In this document: positions 9,282 to 18,872 of the stretch, in pieces | How positions within the stretch are numbered: the first letter of the stretch is position 1 | Layout of the letters: the number at the start of each line of letters is the position of its first letter | From: Dehalococcoidia bacterium | GTDB lineage: Bacteria; Chloroflexota; Dehalococcoidia; Lucifugimonadales; UBA6952 | Assembly (NCBI GenBank): GCA_022450525.1 | Contig: JAKUQA010000003.1 | Span: forward strand, 29,118-93,117 | Direction: 5' to 3' | DNA length: 64,000 nucleotides | The notes under the pieces: generated by a model | What the model was told of the DNA's origin: nothing | What the model saw: only the letters and a program-made list of their open reading frames with translations | Database searches by the model: none | Program-made: the position numbers and the translations under genes

Positions 9282-9728
9282 TTAAAAAGGTAGGTCGTCT
9301 GTTTCTATAGGCTTATCAGCGGGTGTGTCTGAGAAATTATAATTATTTGAGTCACCGCTTTCGAAAGTAGATGGTTCATTTTCTGAGTTTTGAGCTGGAT
9401 TTCTATCAAGAAACAATACTCTACTGGCAATTATTTCATTCCTATATCGTGTTTGGCCATCTTGGCCATCCCACTGTCTGCTTTTCAATCTTCCCTCTAC
9501 AAAAGTTCTTCTTCCTTTCGCAAGATATTGATTACATTGTTCGGCCAAAGCATTCCATGCAACTACAGTAAACCATTCGGTTTCTTGATGTCTTTCGCCA
9601 TCATTAGAAGTGTACGATCTACTTGTAGCTACTCTGAAGGATGTAACAGGACTACCGCTCGGAGTATACCTCATTTCAGGTTCTGTGCCGATATTTCCTA
9701 TTACCATTATTTTATTGAAACCTACCAT
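9282..9728 (-). CDS. ssb: Single-stranded DNA-binding protein
   Basis: The 148-residue protein has an OB-fold at about 1-105 (MVGFNKIMVIGNIG, EMRYTPSGSPV, ETEWFTVVAWN, YLAKGRRTFVEGRL). A disordered Asn/Ser-rich linker leads to the acidic tip DDLPF, the conserved docking peptide for replication and repair partners. The length is short-to-typical for bacterial SSB. It lies between rpsF and rpsR, the standard bacterial arrangement, with an AGGAGG-type SD before the ATG. Confidence 0.96.
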   Translation of the reverse strand: MVGFNKIMVIGNIGTEPEMRYTPSGSPVTSFRVATSRSYTSNDGERHQETEWFTVVAWNALAEQCNQYLAKGRRTFVEGRLKSRQWDGQDGQTRYRNEIIASRVLFLDRNPAQNSENEPSTFESGDSNNYNFSDTPADKPIETDDLPF

Positions 9729-9759
9729 TTCAACCTCCTCTACAATTCAATCGTGTTCA

Positions 9760-10044
9760 TCAATCTTTCAAGGTAAGTAGATGTCGTAAAATATCTTCAT
9801 TACTTCGTATACTACCTTCAATAGTCGTCACTTTTGAAGGATCTATATTTACTAATGAAGAAACATAATTTCCTTCGCGAAATTTATTAATAGGGTATGC
9901 TAATTTTCTAATTCCCCATCTATCTAAATCTTCTATGGTTCCATCATTAGATGTAATTAAATTAGATAAATTATCAATAATTTTATCTGAATTTTCCTGA
10001 TCTATCTCAGGACTAATAACAATTACTAATTCATACTGTTTCAA
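9760..10044 (-). CDS. rpsF: 30S ribosomal protein bS6
   Basis: This small-subunit protein pairs with bS18. Motifs are YELVIVISPE at the N-terminus, WGIRKLAYPINK and NYVSSLVNID. I prefer a TTG start at 10044 (94 residues, MKQYELV) because AAAGGA lies 8 bases upstream and family members begin just before the Y-E motif. The frame also allows a GTG at 10062 (100 residues) with no SD. A TATAAT at 10088-10083 (minus strand) could be the -10 box of the rpsF-ssb-rpsR operon. Which start is used is uncertain. Confidence 0.92.
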   Translation of the reverse strand: MKQYELVIVISPEIDQENSDKIIDNLSNLITSNDGTIEDLDRWGIRKLAYPINKFREGNYVSSLVNIDPSKVTTIEGSIRSNEDILRHLLTLKD

Positions 10045-10133
10045 TGCATATATCCTTTTCACCCAATTTATATTGAAGCAAGATTATAGCATGAAATTAT
10101 AAATTACGCATATTTTTCATAAGAATCATACAT

Positions 10134-11054
10134 TTATTTTAATAGTTTCTTTATTAGTTTGATATGTTGAGGAGTTGTGCTGCAACATCCTCCAACTATT
10201 GACGCTCCATTACTAATCCATTTAGAAACCTCTAAAGCATAGGTTTCTTCATCAATTATTTCATGTGATTTCTTTTGTGATCTTTCCGGGTCTAAATCTA
10301 AATCTGTTTTATTGCTATTGGTATTAACAAAAACAGAATTAGCATATCCCCCAATTGTTTTATTAGTTAAATTACTTAAAGTACTTATGGCTTCTGTTAT
10401 CAGATTGGCACCCCCACAATTAACTAAATATGCTTCAGGCTGTAAAGATGAGATAGCATTAAAAGCGTCTTCTAAACTTTCTCCACTGGGTAGGGTGTTG
10501 TATCTAGTACCTTGCAAAGTCCAACTTATCCATGTTTCTGTACCAGTGTTCAGTGCTGCATGTAAAGCAGTTTTTGCCTCAACGGTACTAGCCATAGTTT
10601 CACAAATAATAATATCGACTTTATTTCTTAATATGGATGAAATTTCTTGATAATATTTAGCCATAAGCTCTTCTTCTAAAATTAGGTCGACTCTATAGCT
10701 AGTTTCGAGAGGCGGTAAAGATCCGATAATTTTGACATTTTTCCCAGATCGCTTTTTAGCTTTTTGCGCGACATCAATTGCAAGAAGTGTCAATTCTTCA
10801 AGCTTTTTTTCTATATTTGCTCTCGATAAAATAGGTTGTGTTAACGCATAATTATTTATAATTATATAATCTGCCCCAGCACAAATGTAATCATAATGAA
10901 TATCCTCAACTATATCTGGATTATCAATTAGCGCTTGAGCTGACCATATAGATTCTATGTGCGAAGGAACATTATATCCTCTTCGTTTTATTTCTGTACC
11001 AGTTCCACCATCTAGAATTTTTACATTCTCCATATACCCATCCGTTACTGTCAT
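10134..11054 (-). CDS. Homocysteine S-methyltransferase family protein
   Basis: The 306-residue TIM-barrel protein is related to MmuM/BHMT and the N-domain of MetH. LDGGTGTEIKRRG marks the N-terminus. The zinc thiolates are supplied by VNCGGA and by the paired cysteines in VGGCCSTTPQH near the C-terminus. It probably transfers a methyl group from S-methylmethionine or a similar donor to homocysteine; the donor cannot be told from sequence. The frame starts at ATG 11054, but an internal ATG at 11033 (MENVKILDGG) fits the family better. It is a single gene divergent from the HAD gene. Confidence 0.87.
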   Translation of the reverse strand: MTVTDGYMENVKILDGGTGTEIKRRGYNVPSHIESIWSAQALIDNPDIVEDIHYDYICAGADYIIINNYALTQPILSRANIEKKLEELTLLAIDVAQKAKKRSGKNVKIIGSLPPLETSYRVDLILEEELMAKYYQEISSILRNKVDIIICETMASTVEAKTALHAALNTGTETWISWTLQGTRYNTLPSGESLEDAFNAISSLQPEAYLVNCGGANLITEAISTLSNLTNKTIGGYANSVFVNTNSNKTDLDLDPERSQKKSHEIIDEETYALEVSKWISNGASIVGGCCSTTPQHIKLIKKLLK

Positions 11055-11113
11055 TAATTAGATTATGTGTAATAATGTATTTCATATAACTTAATGCTTA
11101 CAAGGTACATTTA

Positions 11114-11812
11114 GTGATAAAAACAATATTTTTTGATTTTTTTGGCACGTTAGCTAAATTTCATCCAGATAGAGAAGAAATCCAAATGCAGGCTTTAAGT
11201 CAATTTGGTTTAAATTTGAATTCTGAACAAATTAAATATGGTTACAAATTTGCAGATTCATATATGGAAAAAGTTAATTCAAGTGTTAAACCATTATCAT
11301 TAATGGATTCTGATGAACGCACCAAATTTTTTAGTGAATATGAATCGTTGATATTAGATCACGCGGGATTTAAAGTAGATTTAGTAACTGCTGGTAATAT
11401 TTGGCGAGCTGTACAACAGATTCCATATGGTTTTAAATTATATGATGATGTGATACCAGTTTTTAAAGATTTGAATACTCAAAATTACAAATTAGGCATT
11501 ATTACCAACATGGGCAAAAGTTTATATGAAATTTGTGACCAATTAGAAATATCGAAATACTTATCCTATATTATAACCTCTGAAGAAGTAGGTATAGGAA
11601 AACCTAGTCCAGAAATTTTTAAAGCTGCATTAAAAGTATCAGAATCTAAGGTTAATGAAGTTATTCATGTTGGAGATTCTTATGACTCCGATATAGCAGG
11701 GGCTATTGCTTTAGATATAAAAGCGATTCTTATTGATCGGGACGAGAGTCAACAAACCTCTACATATCAATTTGTGATTAATGAATTAAAGACTCTTTAT
11801 GATCATTTATAG
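11114..11812 (+). CDS. HAD-superfamily hydrolase
   Basis: This 232-residue protein has a Rossmannoid fold with a helical cap. Motif I is FFDFFGTL: the nucleophile Asp8 is present but the usual second Asp is Phe, as in haloacid-dehalogenase-like branches rather than classical phosphatases. Motif II is IITNMG, motif III includes the Lys of GIGKPSPEIF, and motif IV is HVGDSYDSDIAGA. The start is GTG. Substrate is unknown; a phosphatase or a 2-haloacid-dehalogenase-like hydrolase are both possible. It converges with pgsA. Confidence 0.82.
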   Translation: MIKTIFFDFFGTLAKFHPDREEIQMQALSQFGLNLNSEQIKYGYKFADSYMEKVNSSVKPLSLMDSDERTKFFSEYESLILDHAGFKVDLVTAGNIWRAVQQIPYGFKLYDDVIPVFKDLNTQNYKLGIITNMGKSLYEICDQLEISKYLSYIITSEEVGIGKPSPEIFKAALKVSESKVNEVIHVGDSYDSDIAGAIALDIKAILIDRDESQQTSTYQFVINELKTLYDHL

Positions 11813-11821
11813 TTATTATGA

Positions 11822-12397
11822 TTATTTGCTTATAGCTCGGACTCTTTGTATAAATGAAATTAAAGATGTCAAACTAACAATCATCATGGCAATAATGAAT
11901 TGATTTGTTATTAAACCAATTATTAAAATTAATAATCTTTCGGGTCTAGTAACTATTCCGCTATCTTTCGTTTGTATACCCAAGCCTTCTCCTCTGGCTC
12001 GAGAATAACTTACAAGAAACGATAAACCTAATGTTAGGACAGGTAAAATAGCCCATTCATAATTTTCTTTACTAATCAGTAAATAGGTTGCCCCAATAAA
12101 TATACTTAATTCTTGTACTCGGTCTATAACAGAGTCTAAAAATGCTCCAAAATTTGTTTCCTTATTAAATTTTCTTGCCAAGGATCCGTCAAATAAGTCT
12201 GCTATTGCTCCAATTACTAAAAATAGAGCTGCTAAAATTAGATCATCTAATGCTATAAATACTGCTGCAATAATACCCAAAATCAGACCAAATACTGAAA
12301 GTAGATTTGGCGATATTTTTAATTTGTGTAAAAAAGTCACGATAGGTGTTTCAATTTTATCGAGTATATTGTTACGTATATAATTTCTATAATCCAT
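11822..12397 (-). CDS. pgsA: CDP-alcohol phosphatidyltransferase, probable phosphatidylinositol(-phosphate) synthase
   Basis: This integral membrane enzyme (191 residues from the preferred ATG at 12397, which has AAAAGG upstream; an in-frame ATG at 12412 adds five residues) shows the family signature: DLFDGSLAR followed by a GxxxDxxxD run (GAFLDSVID). Several hydrophobic helices follow. The family joins a CDP-activated diacylglycerol to an alcohol. The neighbouring ino1 and PimA-like genes point to inositol 1-phosphate as acceptor, as in actinobacterial PIP synthase; phosphatidylglycerophosphate synthase is the alternative. It overlaps the end of the glycosyltransferase gene by 11 bases, so translational coupling is likely. 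Confidence 0.85.
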   Translation of the reverse strand: MDYRNYIRNNILDKIETPIVTFLHKLKISPNLLSVFGLILGIIAAVFIALDDLILAALFLVIGAIADLFDGSLARKFNKETNFGAFLDSVIDRVQELSIFIGATYLLISKENYEWAILPVLTLGLSFLVSYSRARGEGLGIQTKDSGIVTRPERLLILIIGLITNQFIIAMMIVSLTSLISFIQRVRAISK

Positions 12398-13499
12398 TTT
12401 TTGCCTTTTCATAGCAGTCTAATATTTTATCAACAAGTTTATTCCAATTAAATTCTTTGACTTTCAATTGTCCATTTTCTGCAATCGTCTTTCTTAAGTC
12501 ATTATTCGTAATCAGAAGTTCAATATAATTATATATAGATGATACAGAATTAGGTTCAAATAAAAAACCATTTTTGCCATGTTCAATAACATTTTTAAAA
12601 CCATTTATATTGGACGCTACTACGGGAATTCCGCATGCCATTGCTTCCGCAAGGACTATACCAAAACTTTCATTTCCTGTGTTTGGAGCACAAAATAAAT
12701 CTGCGGTTTGGTAGTACATACGTTTTTCGTACTGATCAGTGATAGCTCCAGTACAAACAATATCAGCAGAGTTTATTGATTTAATTAATTTCATACTTTG
12801 TTTATCAAGATTTCCTGGACCTATAATTATTAATCGAATATCATATTTCTTTTTAAGTTCTATATAAGCTTTTAGAAGGTATTGTAAACCTTTTCGTTTT
12901 TCTAATCTTCCGAGAAATAATATATTAAATTTATTGTCCATATATTGATTCAAAGGTTCAGTTTTTTGGGAAAGAAAGTCTAAATCGACTCCGTTGGGTA
13001 TGACGGTATATTCTCCTGAAAAGTGTTTTTGGACATATTCTTTTGCAGATACTGAAACGGTAATTTTACCATCGAGTCTTTTCATAAATTTGGTTAAATA
13101 CCATTTAGTAAATTTGTATACATAATCTTTATCACTATAAGCGTGAAAAGTTCCAATATTGATTGAGTTTGAATGAGAAAGTATTTTCAAAGGTAATGAG
13201 GGCATGAGGGGTTCATGTAGGTGTATAATATCGAATTTTTCTTTTTCGAGTATGTTTTTAATTTTCCTCGTTTCCCAAAAATTTAAAGATATTCGAGCTA
13301 CAGACCCAGCAACAGGAATCGGAATAGAATTCCCCATTGGTATTATTTGATTTGAATAATTAAGACTAGGACTATTTACAGGCCCTAAATATTTTACGTC
13401 ATGTCCACGACGCATCAACTGTTCTCCCAGTTGGAAAATGTGTGAAACAACACCCCCGGGATAATTTAAATCATAAGGGGATATTTGCGCGATTTTCAT
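12387..13499 (-). CDS. GT4 glycosyltransferase, PimA-like (phosphatidylinositol mannosyltransferase type)
   Basis: The 370-residue glycosyltransferase has the N-terminal glycine loop SPYDLNYPGGVVSH typical of PimA-type enzymes, IIHLHEPLMPSLPL, a VIPNGVDLDF hinge, FLGRLEKRKGLQYLL, and the C-terminal donor site NESFGIVLAEAMACG. Enzymes of this type add mannose to phosphatidyl-inositol lipids. It is placed between ino1 (8-base gap) and pgsA (11-base overlap), a gene order supporting inositol-lipid glycosylation. Specificity for mannose versus another sugar is inferred only from context. Confidence 0.85.
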   Translation of the reverse strand: MKIAQISPYDLNYPGGVVSHIFQLGEQLMRRGHDVKYLGPVNSPSLNYSNQIIPMGNSIPIPVAGSVARISLNFWETRKIKNILEKEKFDIIHLHEPLMPSLPLKILSHSNSINIGTFHAYSDKDYVYKFTKWYLTKFMKRLDGKITVSVSAKEYVQKHFSGEYTVIPNGVDLDFLSQKTEPLNQYMDNKFNILFLGRLEKRKGLQYLLKAYIELKKKYDIRLIIIGPGNLDKQSMKLIKSINSADIVCTGAITDQYEKRMYYQTADLFCAPNTGNESFGIVLAEAMACGIPVVASNINGFKNVIEHGKNGFLFEPNSVSSIYNYIELLITNNDLRKTIAENGQLKVKEFNWNKLVDKILDCYEKAKNGL

Positions 13500-13507
13500 A
13501 CGTGTAA

Positions 13508-14590
13508 TTATTCTACAGGCTTTATAAAGTCCTCAACCATTTGATGTGCTTCATCATCTGTATATTGTATTGGTGGTGATTTCATAAAATATGAAGATGG
13601 TCCAGTTAGTGATCCACTAACATCACGGTCCAAAGCAATTTTACAACATCTAACAGCATCAACAACAACACCTGCTGAATTAGGGCTATCCCATACCTCT
13701 AATTTTAATTCTAAATTTAATGGGACATTACCAAAGGTAGTTCCTTCTATTCTGATATGACACCATTTCCTATCTTCGAGCCATGGCACATAATCACTAG
13801 GGCCAACGTGAACGTTATCTTTGCCTACATCATAAGGAAGCTGTGATGTAACCGCGTTAGTTTTAGACTCTTTCTTAGATTCTAAACGTTCTCTTTCAAG
13901 CATATTCATAAAATCAGTATTACCACCAAAGTTCAATTGATACGTTCTATCAACTCGAACACCACGATCCTTGAATAGGTTAGTTAGTACTCGATGTGTA
14001 ATAGTAGCACCTACTTGAGATTTAATATCATCTCCAACAATCGGGACACCTGCATCTTGAAAACGTCTTTGCCAGTACGGTTCTCTTGCAATAAACACTG
14101 GAATACAATTTACCACACCAACTTTTGCTGAAAGTGCTTGTTCCATATACCATTTTGTTGCTTGTTCAGATCCGACAGGAAGATAATTAATTAATACATC
14201 AACTTCACGTTCTTCTAAAATACTTGCTATAGATGGCATAGAATCTTCAGGGTCTGGGGCTTTTTCTATAACTTCGGAGAGATATTTCCCAATACCGTCA
14301 TGAGTCATTCCTCTTTCAACGGTTACCCCAGTTTTCGGAACATCGTGAAAAGCAACAGTATTATTCATTCCTGAAAATATCGCGTCAGATAAATCTTTTC
14401 CTACTTTATCCTTATCCACATCAAATGCTGCAACAACTTCAATGTCTCCGATATGATAGTCTCCTAACACTGGGTGCATGAGCCCAGGAATAAATTCATT
14501 TTCATCAGCTTCTCGGTATTTATGTATACCTTGAACAAAAGAAGAGGCACAATTACCTACTCCGACAATAGCTACTTTGATTTTGCTCAA
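13508..14590 (-). CDS. ino1: Myo-inositol-1-phosphate synthase (inositol-3-phosphate synthase), actinobacterial/short type
   Basis: This NAD-dependent enzyme cyclises glucose 6-phosphate to inositol phosphate. The 360-residue length matches the short prokaryotic class, not the ~530-residue eukaryotic enzyme. Visible motifs are [16 protein letters not shown] (NAD fold), [31 protein letters not shown] (catalytic lysine region) and [12 protein letters not shown]. The start is TTG, with AGAGAGG 8 bases upstream. It is first in a three-gene minus-strand unit with the PimA-like and pgsA genes, supplying their inositol. Confidence 0.94.
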   Translation of the reverse strand: MSKIKVAIVGVGNCASSFVQGIHKYREADENEFIPGLMHPVLGDYHIGDIEVVAAFDVDKDKVGKDLSDAIFSGMNNTVAFHDVPKTGVTVERGMTHDGIGKYLSEVIEKAPDPEDSMPSIASILEEREVDVLINYLPVGSEQATKWYMEQALSAKVGVVNCIPVFIAREPYWQRRFQDAGVPIVGDDIKSQVGATITHRVLTNLFKDRGVRVDRTYQLNFGGNTDFMNMLERERLESKKESKTNAVTSQLPYDVGKDNVHVGPSDYVPWLEDRKWCHIRIEGTTFGNVPLNLELKLEVWDSPNSAGVVVDAVRCCKIALDRDVSGSLTGPSSYFMKSPPIQYTDDEAHQMVEDFIKPVE

Positions 14591-14733
14591 TTTGGCATCC
14601 TCTCTTTAACGATCTATTTAACATTAATAAATATTAATAATAATTGAGTTACAATAGCTAATAATGATACCAGTAAGCTACTTTGTTAGCAAGGTTTTAT
14701 GCTATCATGGTTTGAGTTTAAATAAATGAAATA

Positions 14734-16185
14734 ATGGTATTTAAGATGAGTAATAATAATTTTGCATATATGGATATTCAGCAACTATCTAACCTGATGA
14801 AGAATTTAGAAGTATCCCCCGTTGAAATTGTCCAAACATTTTTAGATAGAATAGACAAGTATGATTCAAAAATTAATTCCTTTATTTCAGTCTTTTCTCA
14901 AGAAAGTATAAAAGAAGCTAAGAGAATAGAAAAACTTTTTTTGAATAAGGAAATTGTAAGCCCTTTACAAGGTATTCCCGTTGGATTAAAAGACCTTATC
15001 TATACAAAAAATCAACTAACAACAGCTGGTTCCAAAGTATTAAAGGATTATATAGCAGAATATGATGCTACTGTAACATCAAAACTCAAAGAAACAAACG
15101 CGATAATATTGGGTAAAACCGCTTTATTAGAATTTGCTATGGGTGGGACGATGACCAATGAATATTTTGGATCTACATATAATCCTTGGAATCTAGAGCA
15201 TTTTCCAGGTGGTTCAAGTAGTGGGTCTGGTGCAGCAGTAGCTGCTGGTTTAGTGACTTGCGCCTTAGGTACTGATACAGGTGGTTCTGTGAGAGGACCT
15301 GCACACAATTCTGGAATAGTTGGATTAAAGCCCACATTTGGTCGTGTTAGTCGACATGGAGTTATTCCTTTGAGTTGGTCATTAGACCACGTTGGTCCTA
15401 TGACTCGCACCGTTAAGGACTGTATCTTATTACTGAACGCAATTGAAGGATATGATGATACTGATCCGTATTCCGTATCTATGGATCCTATTAATATAGA
15501 CATAAATGGAAATTTTGATTTACATGGTAAAACTATAGGAATTTTTACTGCATTTACTGAAGATATATTGAGTAAAGATGTTGAAATAAATATACAAAGA
15601 GCCTTAGATTCATTTAAATCTTTAGGTGTTAACATTATTGAAATTGGTTTAGATCAATTGAGTAAATCTGAGGCACAGCAAGGCCCTATTCTTTACGACA
15701 TTATAGTTGGACCTGAATCGGCAGCTTATCATTATACTAACATGGAAGAGAATATTGACTCATATGGGAATCATCCACGAAGGCGTTTAGAGGCAGGGTT
15801 GCATGTTATGGGGCATCAATATGTGAACGCTCAAAGACAAAAACGATTATTCACAGAGAAAATCAAATCATTTTTTAATCAATGTGATGTAATTATAGCT
15901 CCTGCAAATTTTATGGCTGCACCTAAATTAGATGATTCTAATCCTTCGGAAGACCCTATTCGAAATGCATTGCGTAGAAGCTTTACCAGTATATTTAATA
16001 TTACAGGATTGCCATCACTCATTGTTCCGATTGGATTTGATTCACTAGGGTTGCCCATGGGGTGCCAGATAGTTGGAAATCACTATGATGAAAATACAAT
16101 ATTTAAGTTTGCTTTAGAATTTGAGAAGATATCTAATTGGAATCAACATTATTCAACAGTAGATGAGTATTTATCCGCCACCTAG
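14734..16185 (+). CDS. Amidase signature-family hydrolase
   Basis: The 483-residue protein contains the Ser-cisSer-Lys machinery: Lys86 in GIPVGLKDLIY, the cis-serine in GGSSSGSGAAVAAG (about 161-163) and nucleophile Ser185 in DTGGSVRGPA. Without gatB/gatC neighbours and with divergent flanking residues it is more likely a general amide hydrolase than GatA. An internal ATG at 14746 is an equally plausible start. Its last 15 bases overlap the convergent MoaD-like gene. The substrate is unknown. Confidence 0.88.
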   Translation: MVFKMSNNNFAYMDIQQLSNLMKNLEVSPVEIVQTFLDRIDKYDSKINSFISVFSQESIKEAKRIEKLFLNKEIVSPLQGIPVGLKDLIYTKNQLTTAGSKVLKDYIAEYDATVTSKLKETNAIILGKTALLEFAMGGTMTNEYFGSTYNPWNLEHFPGGSSSGSGAAVAAGLVTCALGTDTGGSVRGPAHNSGIVGLKPTFGRVSRHGVIPLSWSLDHVGPMTRTVKDCILLLNAIEGYDDTDPYSVSMDPINIDINGNFDLHGKTIGIFTAFTEDILSKDVEINIQRALDSFKSLGVNIIEIGLDQLSKSEAQQGPILYDIIVGPESAAYHYTNMEENIDSYGNHPRRRLEAGLHVMGHQYVNAQRQKRLFTEKIKSFFNQCDVIIAPANFMAAPKLDDSNPSEDPIRNALRRSFTSIFNITGLPSLIVPIGFDSLGLPMGCQIVGNHYDENTIFKFALEFEKISNWNQHYSTVDEYLSAT

Positions 16186-16434
16186 TGCAGGTAAGAAGTG
16201 AACTTCACTGTTCTCATTTACTTTTTCTAGAACACCTATACTTCCAATATTTCCATCAATAATAACTGAGAGTCCAGGCATAATATCATCTTCATATATT
16301 AAAACTTCAGAAATACCAGGAAACTGGATTTCAAGATTAGCGATAACTGTTCTTATATTTTTACCCTCAACTTCAACAGTACCTGTAAATCCAGTTGTTT
16401 CTCGCATTTCTTGATTAAACCAAACACTTGCCAT
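16171..16434 (-). CDS. MoaD/ThiS-family ubiquitin-like sulfur carrier
   Basis: The 87-residue protein has a beta-grasp pattern and ends in LPALGGG, with the di-glycine terminus needed for adenylation and thiocarboxylate formation. GFTGTVEVEG and HFLPALGGG match MoaD-like carriers that donate sulfur to molybdopterin. It lies 12 bases after a molybdopterin-dependent oxidoreductase gene on the same strand, consistent with molybdenum cofactor supply. The tail has three glycines; if the mature end must be Gly-Gly, one may be trimmed. It overlaps the amidase 3' end. Confidence 0.8.
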   Translation of the reverse strand: MASVWFNQEMRETTGFTGTVEVEGKNIRTVIANLEIQFPGISEVLIYEDDIMPGLSVIIDGNIGSIGVLEKVNENSEVHFLPALGGG

Positions 16435-16446
16435 GGTTAATATAAC

Positions 16447-18774
16447 TTATTTATTATTATCGATTGCTTCAAGTACCCTTGCAGGATTCATTGGTAATTG
16501 GGTTAACCTAGTGCCAATAGCTTGTTTGATTGCATTCGATAGTGCTGCGAGAGGAGGGACAATACATACTTCACCTACACCTCGAACCCCATATGGATGA
16601 CTTGGATTTGCAACTTCTACAATTACTGTGTCAAGCATAGGTAAATCTAATGCTGTGGGCATTCTGTAGTCTAGAAAACTTGCATTCATCATTTTACCTT
16701 CATCATTGTAGAAGTATTCTTCATTTAATGCCCATCCAATTCCTTGTGCCACTCCACCTTGCATTTGTCCTTCGACATATGTTGGATGTATTGCTTTTCC
16801 AGCGTCTTGTACAGATGTATAACGCAAAATCGTAACCTTACCGGTGCCTGGATCTACTTCTACATCTACAATATGTGTTGCAAAAGCATTGCCAGGAGAT
16901 CCGGGACTTACTGCCGCACGTCCTATGATTGGTCCACCCGTGGCATTAAGTTTGCCTGCCATTTCTTTGAATGTCATTCTCAGTTGAGAATCAGAACTGT
17001 GTTTGATTTCTCCATTTTCATACTCAACATCACTTGTTTCTACATCCCATATTTTGGCTGCACGTTCAACCATTTGTCTTTTGATATCTAAACCAGCTTC
17101 ATAGCAAGCAATACCAGTTTTAAAAGCAACTCCACTACCACCAGTAACTGAAGTAAACCCTATAGTGTCAGTATCGCCAATCGATGGTTTGATATTAGTA
17201 GCATCAATGCCTAACACCTCAGCTAGTTGCATTGAAACAGCTGTTCTGGATCCACCGATATCCGGAGAACCTTCAACTAAATTAATTGTACCATCAGCTG
17301 TGACGCTCGCTATAGCACTTGATGGTCCACTTCCATTAAACCAGAAACCCGAGGCAATACCTCTTCCTCGATAAGGACCTTCTAATTTACTTTTATAATG
17401 TTCATGATCTTTAGCAGCTTGTAATGTTTCTAGAAAACCAATTTTACCAAAAACTGGTCCAGAGGCTTGTCTGGTTCCTTCTTTTGAACCATTAATTGCA
17501 CGAAATTCTAATGGCTCTATACCAAGTTTTTCTGCAAGTTCATCAACAGCAATTTCCATTGCAAAAGATGCTGTTGGAGAACCTGGTGCTCTATATGCTG
17601 TAGATTTGGGAAGATTTGTACAAATATCATAACCTTCAATATGAGCATTAGGTATATCATATGGTGCTGTCATACAGCGAGCTCCAGGCAACACAGGAGA
17701 TCCAGGGAAAGCTCCTGATCCATAATATAGTTTTGCCTGTACAGCTGTAATTTTACCATTGGATTTAGCACCTAATTTTATTTTGACATTAGTTGCAGAA
17801 GTTGGACCAGTGCCTTCAAAAACTTCAGTTCGGTTCAATGTTATTTTTACAGGAGAACCCCCTGATTTTTTTGAAAGCATAGCGGCAATAGGTTCGGAAT
17901 AAACTATTGTTTTTCCACCAAATCCTCCGCCAATCTCCATTTGAATTGATTTGATTTTGGATTGGGGGATACCTAATAACATTGCAGTTAAATCTCTCAT
18001 AGCAAAATGCCCTTGACTACTTGTCCACATTGTTAAATACCCATCTGATCCCCATCTAACAGTACTTGTTTGAGGCTCGATGTATCCTTGATGTACAGCT
18101 TCAGTTTTGGTCTCTTTTTCTACAATAACATCGGCATCTTTGAAACCTTTTTCAACATCTCCAAGTGCAAATTCAAATTTATTAGCTAAGTTTGTTTGTT
18201 TATCTTTAGGAAGCTCGTCAGCGCTAACACCACCTGCTCGAATAGTGGTGGAATTTATTGTTACAAGTCTGTCATGAAGTATAGGTGCATCTGGTTTTAT
18301 TGCTTCTTCAGGACGCATGACTGGTTTAAGAACTTCATATTCAACTTCTATAAGATTTAAAGCTTGCTCTGCAATTAATTTTGATGTTGCGGAAACACCT
18401 GCAACTGCATGTCCTTTGAACAATACTTTATCTTTAGCAATACAAAAATTACTTAAAAACATAGGATTTTGCATTGCACCTTCTCCTAAATCAACAGCCA
18501 ATCCGTTGAGAACAGGGAAGTCTTCGGATGTTACTACCGCTACTACTCCCGGTAATTCTAATGCTTTAGAGGTATCAATTTTTATAATTTTCGCGTGAGC
18601 ATGTGGGCTTCTAAGGATTTTACCGTGAATATATCCAGCAGGATGTACATCTCCTGAATAATTAGCGGCTCCAGTAACTTTATCTGTAGCATCGTATCTC
18701 TTGACTCTTTTACCAACAGTGTCATATTCAGTTTCAGATAATATTATATTTGATTTGTAATCTGGTTTTAGCAC
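16447..18774 (-). CDS. Xanthine dehydrogenase-family molybdopterin-binding large subunit
   Basis: This 775-residue molybdenum hydroxylase subunit starts at a GTG with AGGAGGGC upstream. The N-terminal domain has KVTGAANYSGD and ILRSPHAHAKI. The Mo-binding domain shows IGGGFGGK, TAYRAPGSPTASF, DELAEKLGIEPLEFR, and the catalytic Glu in GVRGVGEV near the C-terminus. The length is usual for CoxL/XdhB-type subunits. Medium FAD and small 2Fe-2S partners are not adjacent, so they must be encoded elsewhere or the protein uses other partners. Substrate (purine, aldehyde, aromatic) cannot be assigned; the AYRAPG loop lacks the CO-dehydrogenase-specific cysteine motif. Confidence 0.92.
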   Translation of the reverse strand: MLKPDYKSNIILSETEYDTVGKRVKRYDATDKVTGAANYSGDVHPAGYIHGKILRSPHAHAKIIKIDTSKALELPGVVAVVTSEDFPVLNGLAVDLGEGAMQNPMFLSNFCIAKDKVLFKGHAVAGVSATSKLIAEQALNLIEVEYEVLKPVMRPEEAIKPDAPILHDRLVTINSTTIRAGGVSADELPKDKQTNLANKFEFALGDVEKGFKDADVIVEKETKTEAVHQGYIEPQTSTVRWGSDGYLTMWTSSQGHFAMRDLTAMLLGIPQSKIKSIQMEIGGGFGGKTIVYSEPIAAMLSKKSGGSPVKITLNRTEVFEGTGPTSATNVKIKLGAKSNGKITAVQAKLYYGSGAFPGSPVLPGARCMTAPYDIPNAHIEGYDICTNLPKSTAYRAPGSPTASFAMEIAVDELAEKLGIEPLEFRAINGSKEGTRQASGPVFGKIGFLETLQAAKDHEHYKSKLEGPYRGRGIASGFWFNGSGPSSAIASVTADGTINLVEGSPDIGGSRTAVSMQLAEVLGIDATNIKPSIGDTDTIGFTSVTGGSGVAFKTGIACYEAGLDIKRQMVERAAKIWDVETSDVEYENGEIKHSSDSQLRMTFKEMAGKLNATGGPIIGRAAVSPGSPGNAFATHIVDVEVDPGTGKVTILRYTSVQDAGKAIHPTYVEGQMQGGVAQGIGWALNEEYFYNDEGKMMNASFLDYRMPTALDLPMLDTVIVEVANPSHPYGVRGVGEVCIVPPLAALSNAIKQAIGTRLTQLPMNPARVLEAIDNNK

Positions 18775-18872
18775 AAAGCCCTCCTCGATATTTTCGAATT
18801 AGATAACTTCAATTTGTATACTAATGAATCAATTGTACATGACTTATTAAATTAATAAAATAGTCTATTTGT

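Noticed and set aside
9390..9776. Plus-strand open frame opposite ssb and the end of rpsF
   Set aside because: It is antisense to clearly conserved genes and shows no family features or SD.
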